Source: Spirochaetaceae bacterium (GTDB lineage Bacteria > Spirochaetota > Spirochaetia > SZUA-6 > Bin103). From it: DNA of 56,215 bases. Below, piece after piece: positions 17,913-24,998 of this stretch (positions are counted from its first letter, which is position 1; each line of letters begins with the position of its first letter). Location: assembly GCA_028818385.1 (NCBI GenBank), contig JAPPNY010000068.1, positions 1 to 56,215 of the forward strand, in the 5' to 3' direction. Under the pieces are notes generated by a model that had not been told where the DNA came from, searched no databases, and saw only the letters and a program-made list of their open reading frames with translations. The translations under genes were made by a program, and so were the position numbers.

Positions 17913-18763
17913 GTGCCTCCCGCGTGCTCGCGTGCGAGATACCGGCCGATCCCCTCCGGCCACGCGGGCAGCTCCGCACCGGTGAGCAGCCGGTACAGCC
18001 GGCAGTCCAGCACCGGCCGCGCGGGCCGGCGGGCGTAGCGTCCGGCGCTGCGCGGCTCCACGACCTCCACCGGTTCGGTGCGCCCGGCCTGGCGCAGGAC
18101 CTCGGCCGCGAACCCGGCGCGGGTGCAGGCGCCGCGGCTGGTCATGTGCACGATGCCTCGCGCCCGGCGCGCGACCAGCCGCGCAATGGCGGCTGCCAGA
18201 TCGCCGGTATAGGTCGGCGACTCGACCTGGTCATCCGGCATCCGAACCACGCCGTCGCGGGACGCCGCGTCCAGCACGCGCGCCACGTAGTTTCCCGGCG
18301 CGTGCCCGAACAGCCAGGCCGTGCGGACCGCGCAGGTGCGCCGGCACGAGGAAAGGCTCAGCCGCTCGCCGGCCAGCTTCGAGCGGCCGTAGTGGTTCAG
18401 CGGGTTGGGAGGCGCGACTTCGTCGTAGTCGCTCTGGGCTCGGCCGTCGAAGACGTAGTCGGTGGAGAGGTAGATCAGGGACGCCTCCGCCGCCTCAGCC
18501 GCCAGCGCCACGTTGCTGGCGCCGACGGCGTTGACCAGCCAGGCGCGGTCGGGATCCGTCTCGCACGCCTCCAGGTCGACGAAGGCGGCCGCGTTGACCA
18601 CGATCTCGGGCCGTGTCGCGGCGATCTGCTCCACGGTGCGTGGCCGGTCGGTGATGTCGATCTCGTCGATGTCCCAGGCCAGGACCCGGTGGGTGGCAGC
18701 CAGGGCGGCGGCGATGTCCCGGCCGAGCATGCCGCGCGCCCCGATCACGAGAGCGTCGGGCAC
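17909..18763 (-). CDS. RmlD-like NAD(P)-dependent sugar reductase
   Basis: 284 aa, extended short-chain dehydrogenase of the dTDP-4-dehydrorhamnose reductase (RmlD) family. Nucleotide-binding motif GARGMLG at the N-terminus; the family phrase YLSTDYVFDG; and the catalytic Tyr/Lys in HYGRSKLAGE. It starts at a GTG 3 nt after the stop of the upstream oxidoreductase, so translation is coupled. No rmlA, B or C genes are nearby, so a role in dTDP-rhamnose synthesis is not supported by context; a reductive step on a free or phosphorylated keto sugar in this operon is equally possible. Confidence 0.85.
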   Translation of the reverse strand: MPDALVIGARGMLGRDIAAALAATHRVLAWDIDEIDITDRPRTVEQIAATRPEIVVNAAAFVDLEACETDPDRAWLVNAVGASNVALAAEAAEASLIYLSTDYVFDGRAQSDYDEVAPPNPLNHYGRSKLAGERLSLSSCRRTCAVRTAWLFGHAPGNYVARVLDAASRDGVVRMPDDQVESPTYTGDLAAAIARLVARRARGIVHMTSRGACTRAGFAAEVLRQAGRTEPVEVVEPRSAGRYARRPARPVLDCRLYRLLTGAELPAWPEGIGRYLAREHAGGT

Positions 18764-18766
18764 TGA

Positions 18767-19948
18767 CTACGCCTCTGCGGCGTCCGACGCCTCCGCGTCG
18801 GCCGACACGCTCACCCAGCGACCCTCTTTGGAGGAGCGCTCGGCGGCGGCCATCACCTCCTGCACGCGGAGCGCATCCTGGAAGTCGGGCTGCGGAGCCG
18901 TGTCGTCCCAGATGGCGCGCAGCAACCGGTACTGGCACTCGACGTGCGTTCGGGTGAAGCCGGCGGCCTGCGACCAGTCCGGGATCTTCTGGCCGGCGTG
19001 GTGCTGGACGGTCTCCAGCCGCCGGAAGCCGCGCATGCCGCCGAGCGGCTCGGCCGGATCGGTCGCGTCGTAGACCTCCAGCCAGCTCGGCTCCTCGGCG
19101 CGGAAGCGGATCGCGCCGCGGTCGCCGAACACCTCCACCTGCAGGTCGTTCACGGCGCCGGTGCCCATGCGGCTCACCTCGACCAGCCCCGGCACGCCGC
19201 CGGCCGTGCGCAGGTGCAGGAAGCAGCAGTCGTCCACCTCCACCGGCGCCAGCTCGTCGCTGCCAGCAGAGACCGGACGGCGATCGATCAGCGTCTCCAG
19301 CGTGGCGTTGACCGACTCGCAGCGGCCGACCAGGTAGCCGGTCAGGTCCAGCACGTGGCTGCCCAGGTCGTGCATGGCGCCGCCGCCGGAGGCCTCCCGG
19401 TCCAGGCGCCACGACATCGGCTTGGCCGCGTCGATGTAGCTGGAGCGGTAGTAGCGGCCCCGGAACGAGAAGATCCGCCCCAGGAAGCCGTCATCCACGA
19501 GCTGCCTGGCGCGGGTGATGGCGGGAAAGAAGCGGAAGTTGAAGGTCGGCTGCGCCTTCACGCCCGCGCGGCGCACCGCTTCGGCCATGCGCGCGCCCTC
19601 GGCGACCGTGCGGGCCAGCGGCTTCTCGCAGTAGATGTGCTTTCCGGCCGCCGCGGCCGCCGTCACCACCGGCTCGTGCAGGGCGTTGGGCACCGAGCAG
19701 TCGACGAGGTCGACATCGTCCCGCTCGACGATGCGGCGGTAGTCGTCGCTCCACGCCGGGCAGCCGATCTCCCGCGCCGCCCGCTCGGCGGAAGCCGTGG
19801 ACGAGGTCGCCACGGCGGTGATGCGCACCGCGTCCGCCGGCAGGCCGTAGTGGTAGGGGATCGACCGGTAGGCCAGCGCGTGCACCTTGCCGATGCCGCC
19901 GTAGCCGATCAGGCCCACCCGGATCGGGCGGGCGTCCTCCGCTGCCAC
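18767..19948 (-). CDS. Gfo/Idh/MocA family oxidoreductase
   Basis: 393 aa. N-terminal Rossmann fold (VGLIGYGGIGKVHALAYRS), EKP motif intact in YCEKPLARTVAEGARM, and the C-terminal domain with GGAMHDLGSHVLDLTGYLVG, whose Asp and His are the usual catalytic dyad. NAD(P)-dependent interconversion of a sugar or polyol hydroxyl with a ketone is expected. The GTG start falls 1 nt after the stop of the RPE-like epimerase gene and the stop lies 3 nt before the RmlD-like gene. Two Gfo/Idh/MocA genes in one operon suggest a two-step oxidation/reduction of the same sugar ring. Confidence 0.9.
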   Translation of the reverse strand: MAAEDARPIRVGLIGYGGIGKVHALAYRSIPYHYGLPADAVRITAVATSSTASAERAAREIGCPAWSDDYRRIVERDDVDLVDCSVPNALHEPVVTAAAAAGKHIYCEKPLARTVAEGARMAEAVRRAGVKAQPTFNFRFFPAITRARQLVDDGFLGRIFSFRGRYYRSSYIDAAKPMSWRLDREASGGGAMHDLGSHVLDLTGYLVGRCESVNATLETLIDRRPVSAGSDELAPVEVDDCCFLHLRTAGGVPGLVEVSRMGTGAVNDLQVEVFGDRGAIRFRAEEPSWLEVYDATDPAEPLGGMRGFRRLETVQHHAGQKIPDWSQAAGFTRTHVECQYRLLRAIWDDTAPQPDFQDALRVQEVMAAAERSSKEGRWVSVSADAEASDAAEA

Positions 19949-19949
19949 G

Positions 19950-20747
19950 TCAGCGCGTCAGGCCGCGCGCGTCCCGGTGCCGGTCCGCCGCAGCGTCGAG
20001 CACGCCGCGCAGCTTCTCCACCGCCGCCGGGATCTCCCCGGTGCCGGGCTGCAGCTTGCCTTCGGGCCCCTTGAGGAGCGGCGAGGAGAACTCGCCGACC
20101 GTCATCCCGGCGGCGACGAACTCGTCGACGTTGCCGGTGTTGAGCCCACCGTCCTCCATCAGCTCGATCCGGTCCTCCAGCCCGGCGGCGCGGATCATCT
20201 CGTGCAGGCGGCGGATGTTGCCCACCATGATCGGGTCCATGGTATGGGGGCTCTTGCCGGTTTCCTGCGCCCAGAAGTAGGCGCGGCTCTCGTACTCGAT
20301 GGCGCGCACGTAGGGCTGCACGTATTGCTCGAACGCCGCGATCGGCGTCCCCTGCCACGCCCAGACCCCGGCCTTCAACCCCAGCACGTCGGTGATGTAG
20401 GAGATCGCCTGCATGGTGAGCTCGCCCATGGTCTCCAGCGGTAGGGTGATCAGGTTCACGCCCAGGTCGGCCATCTGCTTGAAGACGTCGAAGCCGGGGC
20501 GCACCATCTGGAGCTGGGCCTCGATCTCCAGGTCCGTGCTCGTGCGGGTCGCCTCGATGACGTCGAAGCCGCCGCGCGGCATGCCGAAGTCCATGTACTT
20601 GCCGTCGCGCACCTCGATGTGGAACCAGTCGACCCCGGCGCTTTCCATCTCCGCGATCTGCGCGCCGAGGACGGCGTAGTCCGCCCAGAAGAGGCCGGCG
20701 GAGATCTTCACCTTCTTTCCCACCGTGCCGATGGTGTCAGTTGCCAT
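19950..20747 (-). CDS. ribulose-phosphate 3-epimerase-like (RPE family) enzyme
   Basis: 265 aa from ATG 20747, preceded by GGAGAAACC; the frame is open to 20813 but that part lacks a ribosome-binding site. TIM-barrel RPE-family pattern: KISAGLFWADYAVLGAQIAEMESAGVDWFHIEVRDG, then a late MEDGGLNTGN that aligns with the family's DGGIN. The canonical H-x-D-x-M-D-G reads H-I-E-V-R-D-G, so one catalytic Asp is Glu and the Met is Arg, which makes simple ribulose-5-phosphate epimerisation doubtful. It is probably a sugar-phosphate epimerase of different specificity. First gene of the seven-gene minus-strand operon. Confidence 0.75.
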   Translation of the reverse strand: MATDTIGTVGKKVKISAGLFWADYAVLGAQIAEMESAGVDWFHIEVRDGKYMDFGMPRGGFDVIEATRTSTDLEIEAQLQMVRPGFDVFKQMADLGVNLITLPLETMGELTMQAISYITDVLGLKAGVWAWQGTPIAAFEQYVQPYVRAIEYESRAYFWAQETGKSPHTMDPIMVGNIRRLHEMIRAAGLEDRIELMEDGGLNTGNVDEFVAAGMTVGEFSSPLLKGPEGKLQPGTGEIPAAVEKLRGVLDAAADRHRDARGLTR

Positions 20748-20884
20748 GGTTTCTCCAGTGCCGCTACGAAGTCTGTCGGATTGGCGCGTCAGCGGCACAT
20801 CCGACAGACACACCGTAGCCGAAGGTGGGCATGGGCCAAAAGCGACAGCGCCGTTGCCGCCATTGACTATAGTAGGAGGCAGGC

Positions 20885-21274
20885 GTGGGAGATCCGGTGA
20901 CGCTAAAGGAACAGGATGTGGGCCGCATCGGCGAATACGTCAAGCCGTGGCTGCGCGAGCTGGTGGACCGCATGATGCCGCGAGAAGGGACCGCCGGCGT
21001 CGGCGGCGCGCTGCTGGACCGCATGGTTCGGGTGGAGGAAGAGCTCAAGGCGCAGCGGGAATTGATGGACGAGCGCTTCGGGTTCATGGAGCGGCGCTTC
21101 GAGGCGGTCGACAGACGCTTCGAGGCCGTCGACAAACGGTTTGAGGACCTGATCGCGTATTCCGACAAGCGCTTCGACCAGGTGGACAAGCGCTTCAACG
21201 CACTCACCTGGATGATCGGCGTGGGGTTCGTCGTCCTCACCTCGCTTACCACCGTGTTTGCGCTGCTCGCGTAA
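20885..21274 (+). CDS. small coiled-coil protein with C-terminal membrane anchor
   Basis: 129 aa. Starts at GTG 20885 behind AGGAGG (20874-20879, 5-nt spacing); a TATAGT box at 20868-20873 could be the -10. Residues ~45-105 form a charged coiled coil with seven-residue repeats of the form RRFEAVD/KRFEDL/KRFDQVD. The last ~22 residues are a hydrophobic segment (WMIGVGFVVLTSLTTVFALLA), a tail anchor that would place the coiled coil in the cytoplasm or periplasm. No enzymatic motif. Similar repeat proteins are common, with unknown roles. It is monocistronic and convergent with phyH, with a 12-nt palindrome between them. Confidence 0.75.
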   Translation: MGDPVTLKEQDVGRIGEYVKPWLRELVDRMMPREGTAGVGGALLDRMVRVEEELKAQRELMDERFGFMERRFEAVDRRFEAVDKRFEDLIAYSDKRFDQVDKRFNALTWMIGVGFVVLTSLTTVFALLA

Positions 21275-21277
21275 CGC

Positions 21278-21289
21278 CCTCCCGGGAGG
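21278..21289. terminator. 12-nt palindrome between convergent stops
   Basis: Perfect palindrome CCTCCCGGGAGG, 3 nt after the coiled-coil gene stop and 15 nt before the convergent PhyH stop. It has no T-run, so a terminator role is only suggested by location. Confidence 0.25.
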
Positions 21290-21303
21290 AGAGTCACGGG
21301 CTT

Positions 21304-22173
21304 CTACGAGTCGACGTACGTCGCGGTGGCTTCCCGAAGCTCGGTCATCGCGCCGGCCGGCGGCGTGCCCGCCGGATTATGGCGCCACCGGTCGCTGCCG
21401 CGCATCCAGTACGCCCGGAACTGCGGCCAGACGGACGTGTCGCACTTCACCTCGCCGGCCGAGTAACGGATGGTCAGGCCGCAGCGCAGCCGGTCGGAGC
21501 GGTTCGGCTCCGAGCCGTGCACGATGCGGTCGTCGTGCATGCTCATCTGGCCGGCCGCCATCTCCAGGAACGTGGCGGTCTGCGGGTCGACCAGGCCGTC
21601 GGCGAGCCTGAGCGGCAGGACGGCCTTGCGGTCGTCCAGGTCCTCGTGCCGCAGCGGGCCGAGGAGATGCGATCCGGGGATGACCTGCATGGCGCCGTTC
21701 TCGCGGTCGCTGTCCGCGAAGGCCAGCCAGACGGTAACCGAGCTTTGCGGCTCCAGCGGCCAGTAGAACGCGTCCTGGTGCCATGGCGTGATCCTGCCGT
21801 CGCCCGGATCCTTGGCGAAGAACTGCGTGCCCCACAGGTAGAAGTCGGGACCGAGCAGGGACTCGACCCGGTCGAGGATGGCGCCGGCGCGGCAGAGCTC
21901 GTACAGCTCGCGGTCGAAGGCGTGCCACCAGTCCATCTGCTGGGTGGAGGCGCCGGGCGGGAGCAGGCGGCGGAGCCGCTCGAACAGCGCCCGAAGGCGC
22001 GGCACCTCGCCGGCGGCGATGGCGGGCAGCGGGCACAGCCAGCCCAGTTCCTGGAAGTCCCGCACCTGAGCCGGGGTCAGCCCACCATCACCCATCGCCC
22101 CAAATCCGTCGCCTTCGGCTCCGCCTTTGGCCCATCCCACCCGCACTACGGAGTCGTTCGGACTGCCGCTCAT
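21304..22173 (-). CDS. phytanoyl-CoA dioxygenase (PhyH) family Fe(II)/2-oxoglutarate oxygenase
   Basis: 289 aa from ATG 22173, which overlaps the upstream hydrolase stop (ATGA). PhyH fold with the iron ligands His and Asp in PWHQDAFYW and the distal His in DDRIVHGSEPNRSDRLRCGLTIRYS; the Arg in the latter region would bind 2-oxoglutarate. Phrase AMQVIPGSHLLGPLRHE is typical of the family. It probably hydroxylates a small molecule in the cytoplasm. Coupled to the GHL6-like glycoside hydrolase, it may act on the released product, but PhyH substrates cannot be predicted from sequence. The frame continues upstream as a shadow of the hydrolase gene. Confidence 0.9.
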   Translation of the reverse strand: MSGSPNDSVVRVGWAKGGAEGDGFGAMGDGGLTPAQVRDFQELGWLCPLPAIAAGEVPRLRALFERLRRLLPPGASTQQMDWWHAFDRELYELCRAGAILDRVESLLGPDFYLWGTQFFAKDPGDGRITPWHQDAFYWPLEPQSSVTVWLAFADSDRENGAMQVIPGSHLLGPLRHEDLDDRKAVLPLRLADGLVDPQTATFLEMAAGQMSMHDDRIVHGSEPNRSDRLRCGLTIRYSAGEVKCDTSVWPQFRAYWMRGSDRWRHNPAGTPPAGAMTELREATATYVDS

Positions 22174-24263
22174 GCGCCAATCCGAGCGACTCCGTAGTCG
22201 ACGCTCACCATCTCGAACGTCTCGACGACCGGCGCATCGAAGCCGACCACGCCGTCCTGTTGCTGCCACATCAGCGGCCGCTCGTCCGGGAGCCTGACCA
22301 CCCGGCGGACGCGCTCGGGGACCCGCAGCCGCACCCGGATGCCGGCGGCGGGGACGTTGGGCAGGCGCTCCTGGAAGTTCAGCAGGTTGACCCGGTAGCG
22401 GCTGCCGGCCCGGTCGGCGAACAGCGTCGCCTCGATCGCGGGCAGGGCTTCCACCTCCATGGTCGGGTGCGGCAGCAGCCGGCGGATCAGGCCGGCGAAC
22501 AGGCCGCGGTTCTCCTCGTAGCGCTCCAGCGCGCCGCCCGCGTAGATGCAGCGCCCGGAGCCGAAGCGACGTTCCACCAGCGCCGGTGAGCGCGGCGTCA
22601 AGTCCTTGTCCGGCGGGTCGTTGTGGACGGACGAGAAGCGGCGCAACTCGGCGTGGAGCGTGTACGGCAGGCTCAGGGTGGCGAGCGTCGCCGTCCCGCT
22701 GCCGTCGCGCAGGCGCAGCCGCCACTGCGGCTCCGGCAGGAAGCAGGGGTGCTCCTGGGTCCATGCGGACATGAGCGCCTGCCCTTCCTCCTCGGGCACG
22801 AAGTAGGTGACCTCGTGCTCGGTCTCGCCTTCGGACGACACGCCGAACACGTCGCCGAGCATGAAGTCCGGCTGCTGCACGCCGTCGGCTCGCAGGAGCG
22901 AGGTGCCGGCGCTGGCGTAGAGCGCGCCGCCGCCTGCGACGTAGTCCCGGATCGCGGCAACCTCCTCCTCGTCCATCATGGTGACATCGGCCAGGATCAC
23001 CACGCGGTACTTCGAGAGGTCCGCGAGACTGCGCCTGGTGATGACCCCGAACGGGATGTGCGCGTCCAGCAGCGAGCGGGTGGCGGCCAGCACCGCCGAG
23101 AGGTGGGGGATCTCCGGCCAGTAGCCGGTGAGCTCCAGCACGTCGCGCCCGTTGTCGCGGAGATCGACCTTCGACGCGGTGCTGAAATAGACGGCCACGT
23201 CCTGCACCATCTCGCCGCCCAGGTGGGGCTCGTAGCGCGCCAGCTCGCGGTAGATGGGAGCGATGCGCGGGTAGGGCCGGGGGTTGACCGTGCCGTCGGG
23301 GTCGATCTGGTCGATGAAGACGAACGCCCCGCCGTTGGCCACCGCGGCGAACGCCCGCGCGCGGATCAGCTCGGCGGACTTCAACCCGGTGTGGTCGCGG
23401 AGCTGCGGGCTGGAGCTGGTTTCGAAGCCGAACGGGCGATTCGGCGTGAGCGAGTAGAGCAGCTTGTTGACGAAGCTGCCCTGCAGCACGCCGCCGTAGA
23501 AGTCGCCCTGCAGGAAGTCCATGCGGTCGGCCATCTGCCAGCCGACCCCGCCGACGAATCCCATCGGCATGGTGGAGCTCTGGTGCTCGACGCTGATGTC
23601 GGGGTTGATCGCCTTTACCGTGGCGGTCAGCAGCGATGCGTACTCCAGGAGCCACCCCTCGCGCTTGCGCTGGAAGTTCACCCACACCGGGTCGCGCCAG
23701 TCCACGGTGCGCGGCGGCTCCCCGCCCACCTCCTCCGCGTAGCGGCGGCGGCAGTGGCGGCAGTAGCAGACGTTGTACCAGAAGGTCATGTCGATGCGGA
23801 CGCCGTCCACGTCGTAGCGGGTGCAGAGCTCAGTCAGCAGGTCGCGGGCGTAGTCGCGGTACGGGGAGTTCGGGCAGCACTGCCCGTTGCGGGTGTCGGC
23901 CGACCCGCGCGAGCCGTCCGCCTTGACAATGCGCACGTCCGGCAGGTTCTCGTCCGCCCACAGGTCCCAGAGGAAGCAGACGATGGCGACCACGGCGATG
24001 CCGGCTTCGTGGCAGCGTTCCAGCACCTCCCCGAACAGGTCCCGGCCCCGCAGCCCGGCGTGGGTGTGGCCGACCTCCGACGGGTACATGCAGATCCCGA
24101 CCGCCGAGTAGGCGTTGACCACCGCCGACTGGGCGCCGACCTCGCGCAGCAGCCCGACGTAGGCGTCGGGATCGAACCGGGCCATGAACCGCTCGTCCCA
24201 GTCCTGGATGTGGGTGTCGACGACGTTTCGCCGCCATGCGGTCCGGTACCATCCCGGCTGCAT
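22170..24263 (-). CDS. GHL6-like glycoside hydrolase with beta-galactosidase trimerisation-like domain
   Basis: 697 aa from ATG 24263. The N-terminal barrel (about 1-330) resembles hypothetical glycosyl hydrolase 6: WYRTAWRRNVVDTHIQDWDERF, YDVDGVRIDMTFWYNVCYCRHCRRRYAEE and ISVEHQSSTMP. The Asp in GVRIDM and the C-x-x-C-x-x-C-like cluster are conspicuous; the Asp is a likely nucleophile. A flavodoxin-like domain follows (YRVVILADVTMMDEEEVAAIRDYVAGGGAL), as in GH42 trimerisation domains, then a beta domain. No signal peptide. The frame runs open to 24344, but a TTGCCG-17-TAGGGT promoter ends 8 nt before ATG 24263, favouring a leaderless start there. It forms a two-gene operon with phyH. Confidence 0.75.
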   Translation of the reverse strand: MQPGWYRTAWRRNVVDTHIQDWDERFMARFDPDAYVGLLREVGAQSAVVNAYSAVGICMYPSEVGHTHAGLRGRDLFGEVLERCHEAGIAVVAIVCFLWDLWADENLPDVRIVKADGSRGSADTRNGQCCPNSPYRDYARDLLTELCTRYDVDGVRIDMTFWYNVCYCRHCRRRYAEEVGGEPPRTVDWRDPVWVNFQRKREGWLLEYASLLTATVKAINPDISVEHQSSTMPMGFVGGVGWQMADRMDFLQGDFYGGVLQGSFVNKLLYSLTPNRPFGFETSSSPQLRDHTGLKSAELIRARAFAAVANGGAFVFIDQIDPDGTVNPRPYPRIAPIYRELARYEPHLGGEMVQDVAVYFSTASKVDLRDNGRDVLELTGYWPEIPHLSAVLAATRSLLDAHIPFGVITRRSLADLSKYRVVILADVTMMDEEEVAAIRDYVAGGGALYASAGTSLLRADGVQQPDFMLGDVFGVSSEGETEHEVTYFVPEEEGQALMSAWTQEHPCFLPEPQWRLRLRDGSGTATLATLSLPYTLHAELRRFSSVHNDPPDKDLTPRSPALVERRFGSGRCIYAGGALERYEENRGLFAGLIRRLLPHPTMEVEALPAIEATLFADRAGSRYRVNLLNFQERLPNVPAAGIRVRLRVPERVRRVVRLPDERPLMWQQQDGVVGFDAPVVETFEMVSVDYGVARIGA

Positions 24264-24271
24264 CGGCGGCG

Positions 24272-24300
24272 ACCCTACTACGACCCCTACCCGCCGGCAA
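24272..24300 (-). promoter_or_regulatory. promoter of the GHL6-phyH operon
   Basis: On the minus strand: TTGCCG (24300-24295), exactly 17 nt, TAGGGT (24277-24272), then 8 nt to ATG 24263. This is a textbook spacing with a leaderless layout. Confidence 0.5.
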
Positions 24301-24319
24301 TGCGAGGGAGAGTGATCCG

Positions 24320-24823
24320 CGAGGGCCTCATCAGACTTGCGCACATACCGCAGAACGGAGCTTCACCCGTATGCGGTGGCCGCGTTTTTTGCATTCGCCG
24401 TCACATGTGAGTCTGGAGTCCGCGCTTGCCCATCATGGGCTCATTCCGGAGGCGGTTCAGCAGACCAGCAGCGTGACCGCACGGAGGAGTCGATCGTTCA
24501 CGACCGACCTCGGAGTGTTCTCTTTTCAACGCGTTCCTGCACGGCAGCCACGAGCCGGTGTCGAGGCGGTCAACCTCGGCTCAAACTCGTGGGCGTTCGT
24601 GGCCACGCCGTTGCGCGCTATGGCCGACATGCTCTACCTCGACAAGTCGGTGTCGTGGCAAAACGACGGTCTCGGGTACGTACTGGAGTCACTGCGCATC
24701 GAGCCGGGCGATCTGAGCGGCGTGTCGATCGCGGCGCTCGCCGACATCAGCGACAGCATCCGAATCCGAAGGGTCGTCGCCTATCTGGAACATCTGGCGA
24801 AGGAGGCATCTCTTGCTGAGTGA
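24320..24823 (+). pseudogene. AbiEi antitoxin remnant (N-terminus lost, frameshifted)
   Basis: The region encodes the middle and C-terminal parts of an AbiEi-type antitoxin (type IV AbiE system): TELHPYAVAAFFAF in one frame, then SPSHVSLESALAHHGLIPEAV and SSVTARRSRSFTTDLGVFSFQRVP in the next. A shift of +1 lies at the T6 run 24385-24390. The N-terminal winged helix and a credible start are missing. The C-terminal half is intact to the TGA at 24821-24823 and overlaps the AbiEii start, as in functional abiE operons. In intact systems this protein represses the operon and antagonises the AbiEii nucleotidyltransferase. Confidence 0.72.
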
Positions 24824-24998
24824 CGTCCTGCAGGCGCGTATCCGGGAGTATTCCCCGGCGAACCCCACTGCTCTGTTCGGACGCTCAGCGGTGACCTGGC
24901 GGTCCGAAGCCCGTATGATCGGCCGACCATACCGACCCGCGCTGTGGAGGCTTCCGTGTCCAAGATCGGCTACCTCACGCCCGACGCTCCGGCGGTAG
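24813..24998 (+). pseudogene. AbiEii toxin N-terminal fragment
   Basis: A TTG start (24813) sits 6 nt after AGGAGG (24801-24806) and overlaps the AbiEi stop. The first ~20 residues, LLSDVLQARIREYSPANPT, match the N-terminus of AbiEii nucleotidyltransferase toxins. Similarity ends near position 24870; the rest of the frame is unrelated and runs into the GH127 gene's promoter and coding region. The catalytic domain is absent, so the toxin is dead. The breakpoint marks the edge of a deletion or insertion that brought the GH127 gene next to the remnant. Confidence 0.65.
24891..24919 (+). promoter_or_regulatory. probable promoter of the GH127-like gene
   Basis: GTGACC (24891-24896), 17-nt spacer, TATGAT (24914-24919). 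Transcription would begin near 24926, about 30 nt before the GTG start at 24956, leaving room for its GGAGG site. Confidence 0.45.

Noticed and set aside
20885..21274. Period-21 repeat inside the coiled-coil gene as a tandem DNA repeat or CRISPR-like element
   Set aside because: The repeat follows codons of a heptad coiled coil and varies at synonymous sites; it is a protein-level repeat.
22623..24410. A 595-codon plus-strand open frame
   Set aside because: Antisense shadow of the GHL6-like hydrolase; no domain, and its end only touches the AbiEi remnant by chance.
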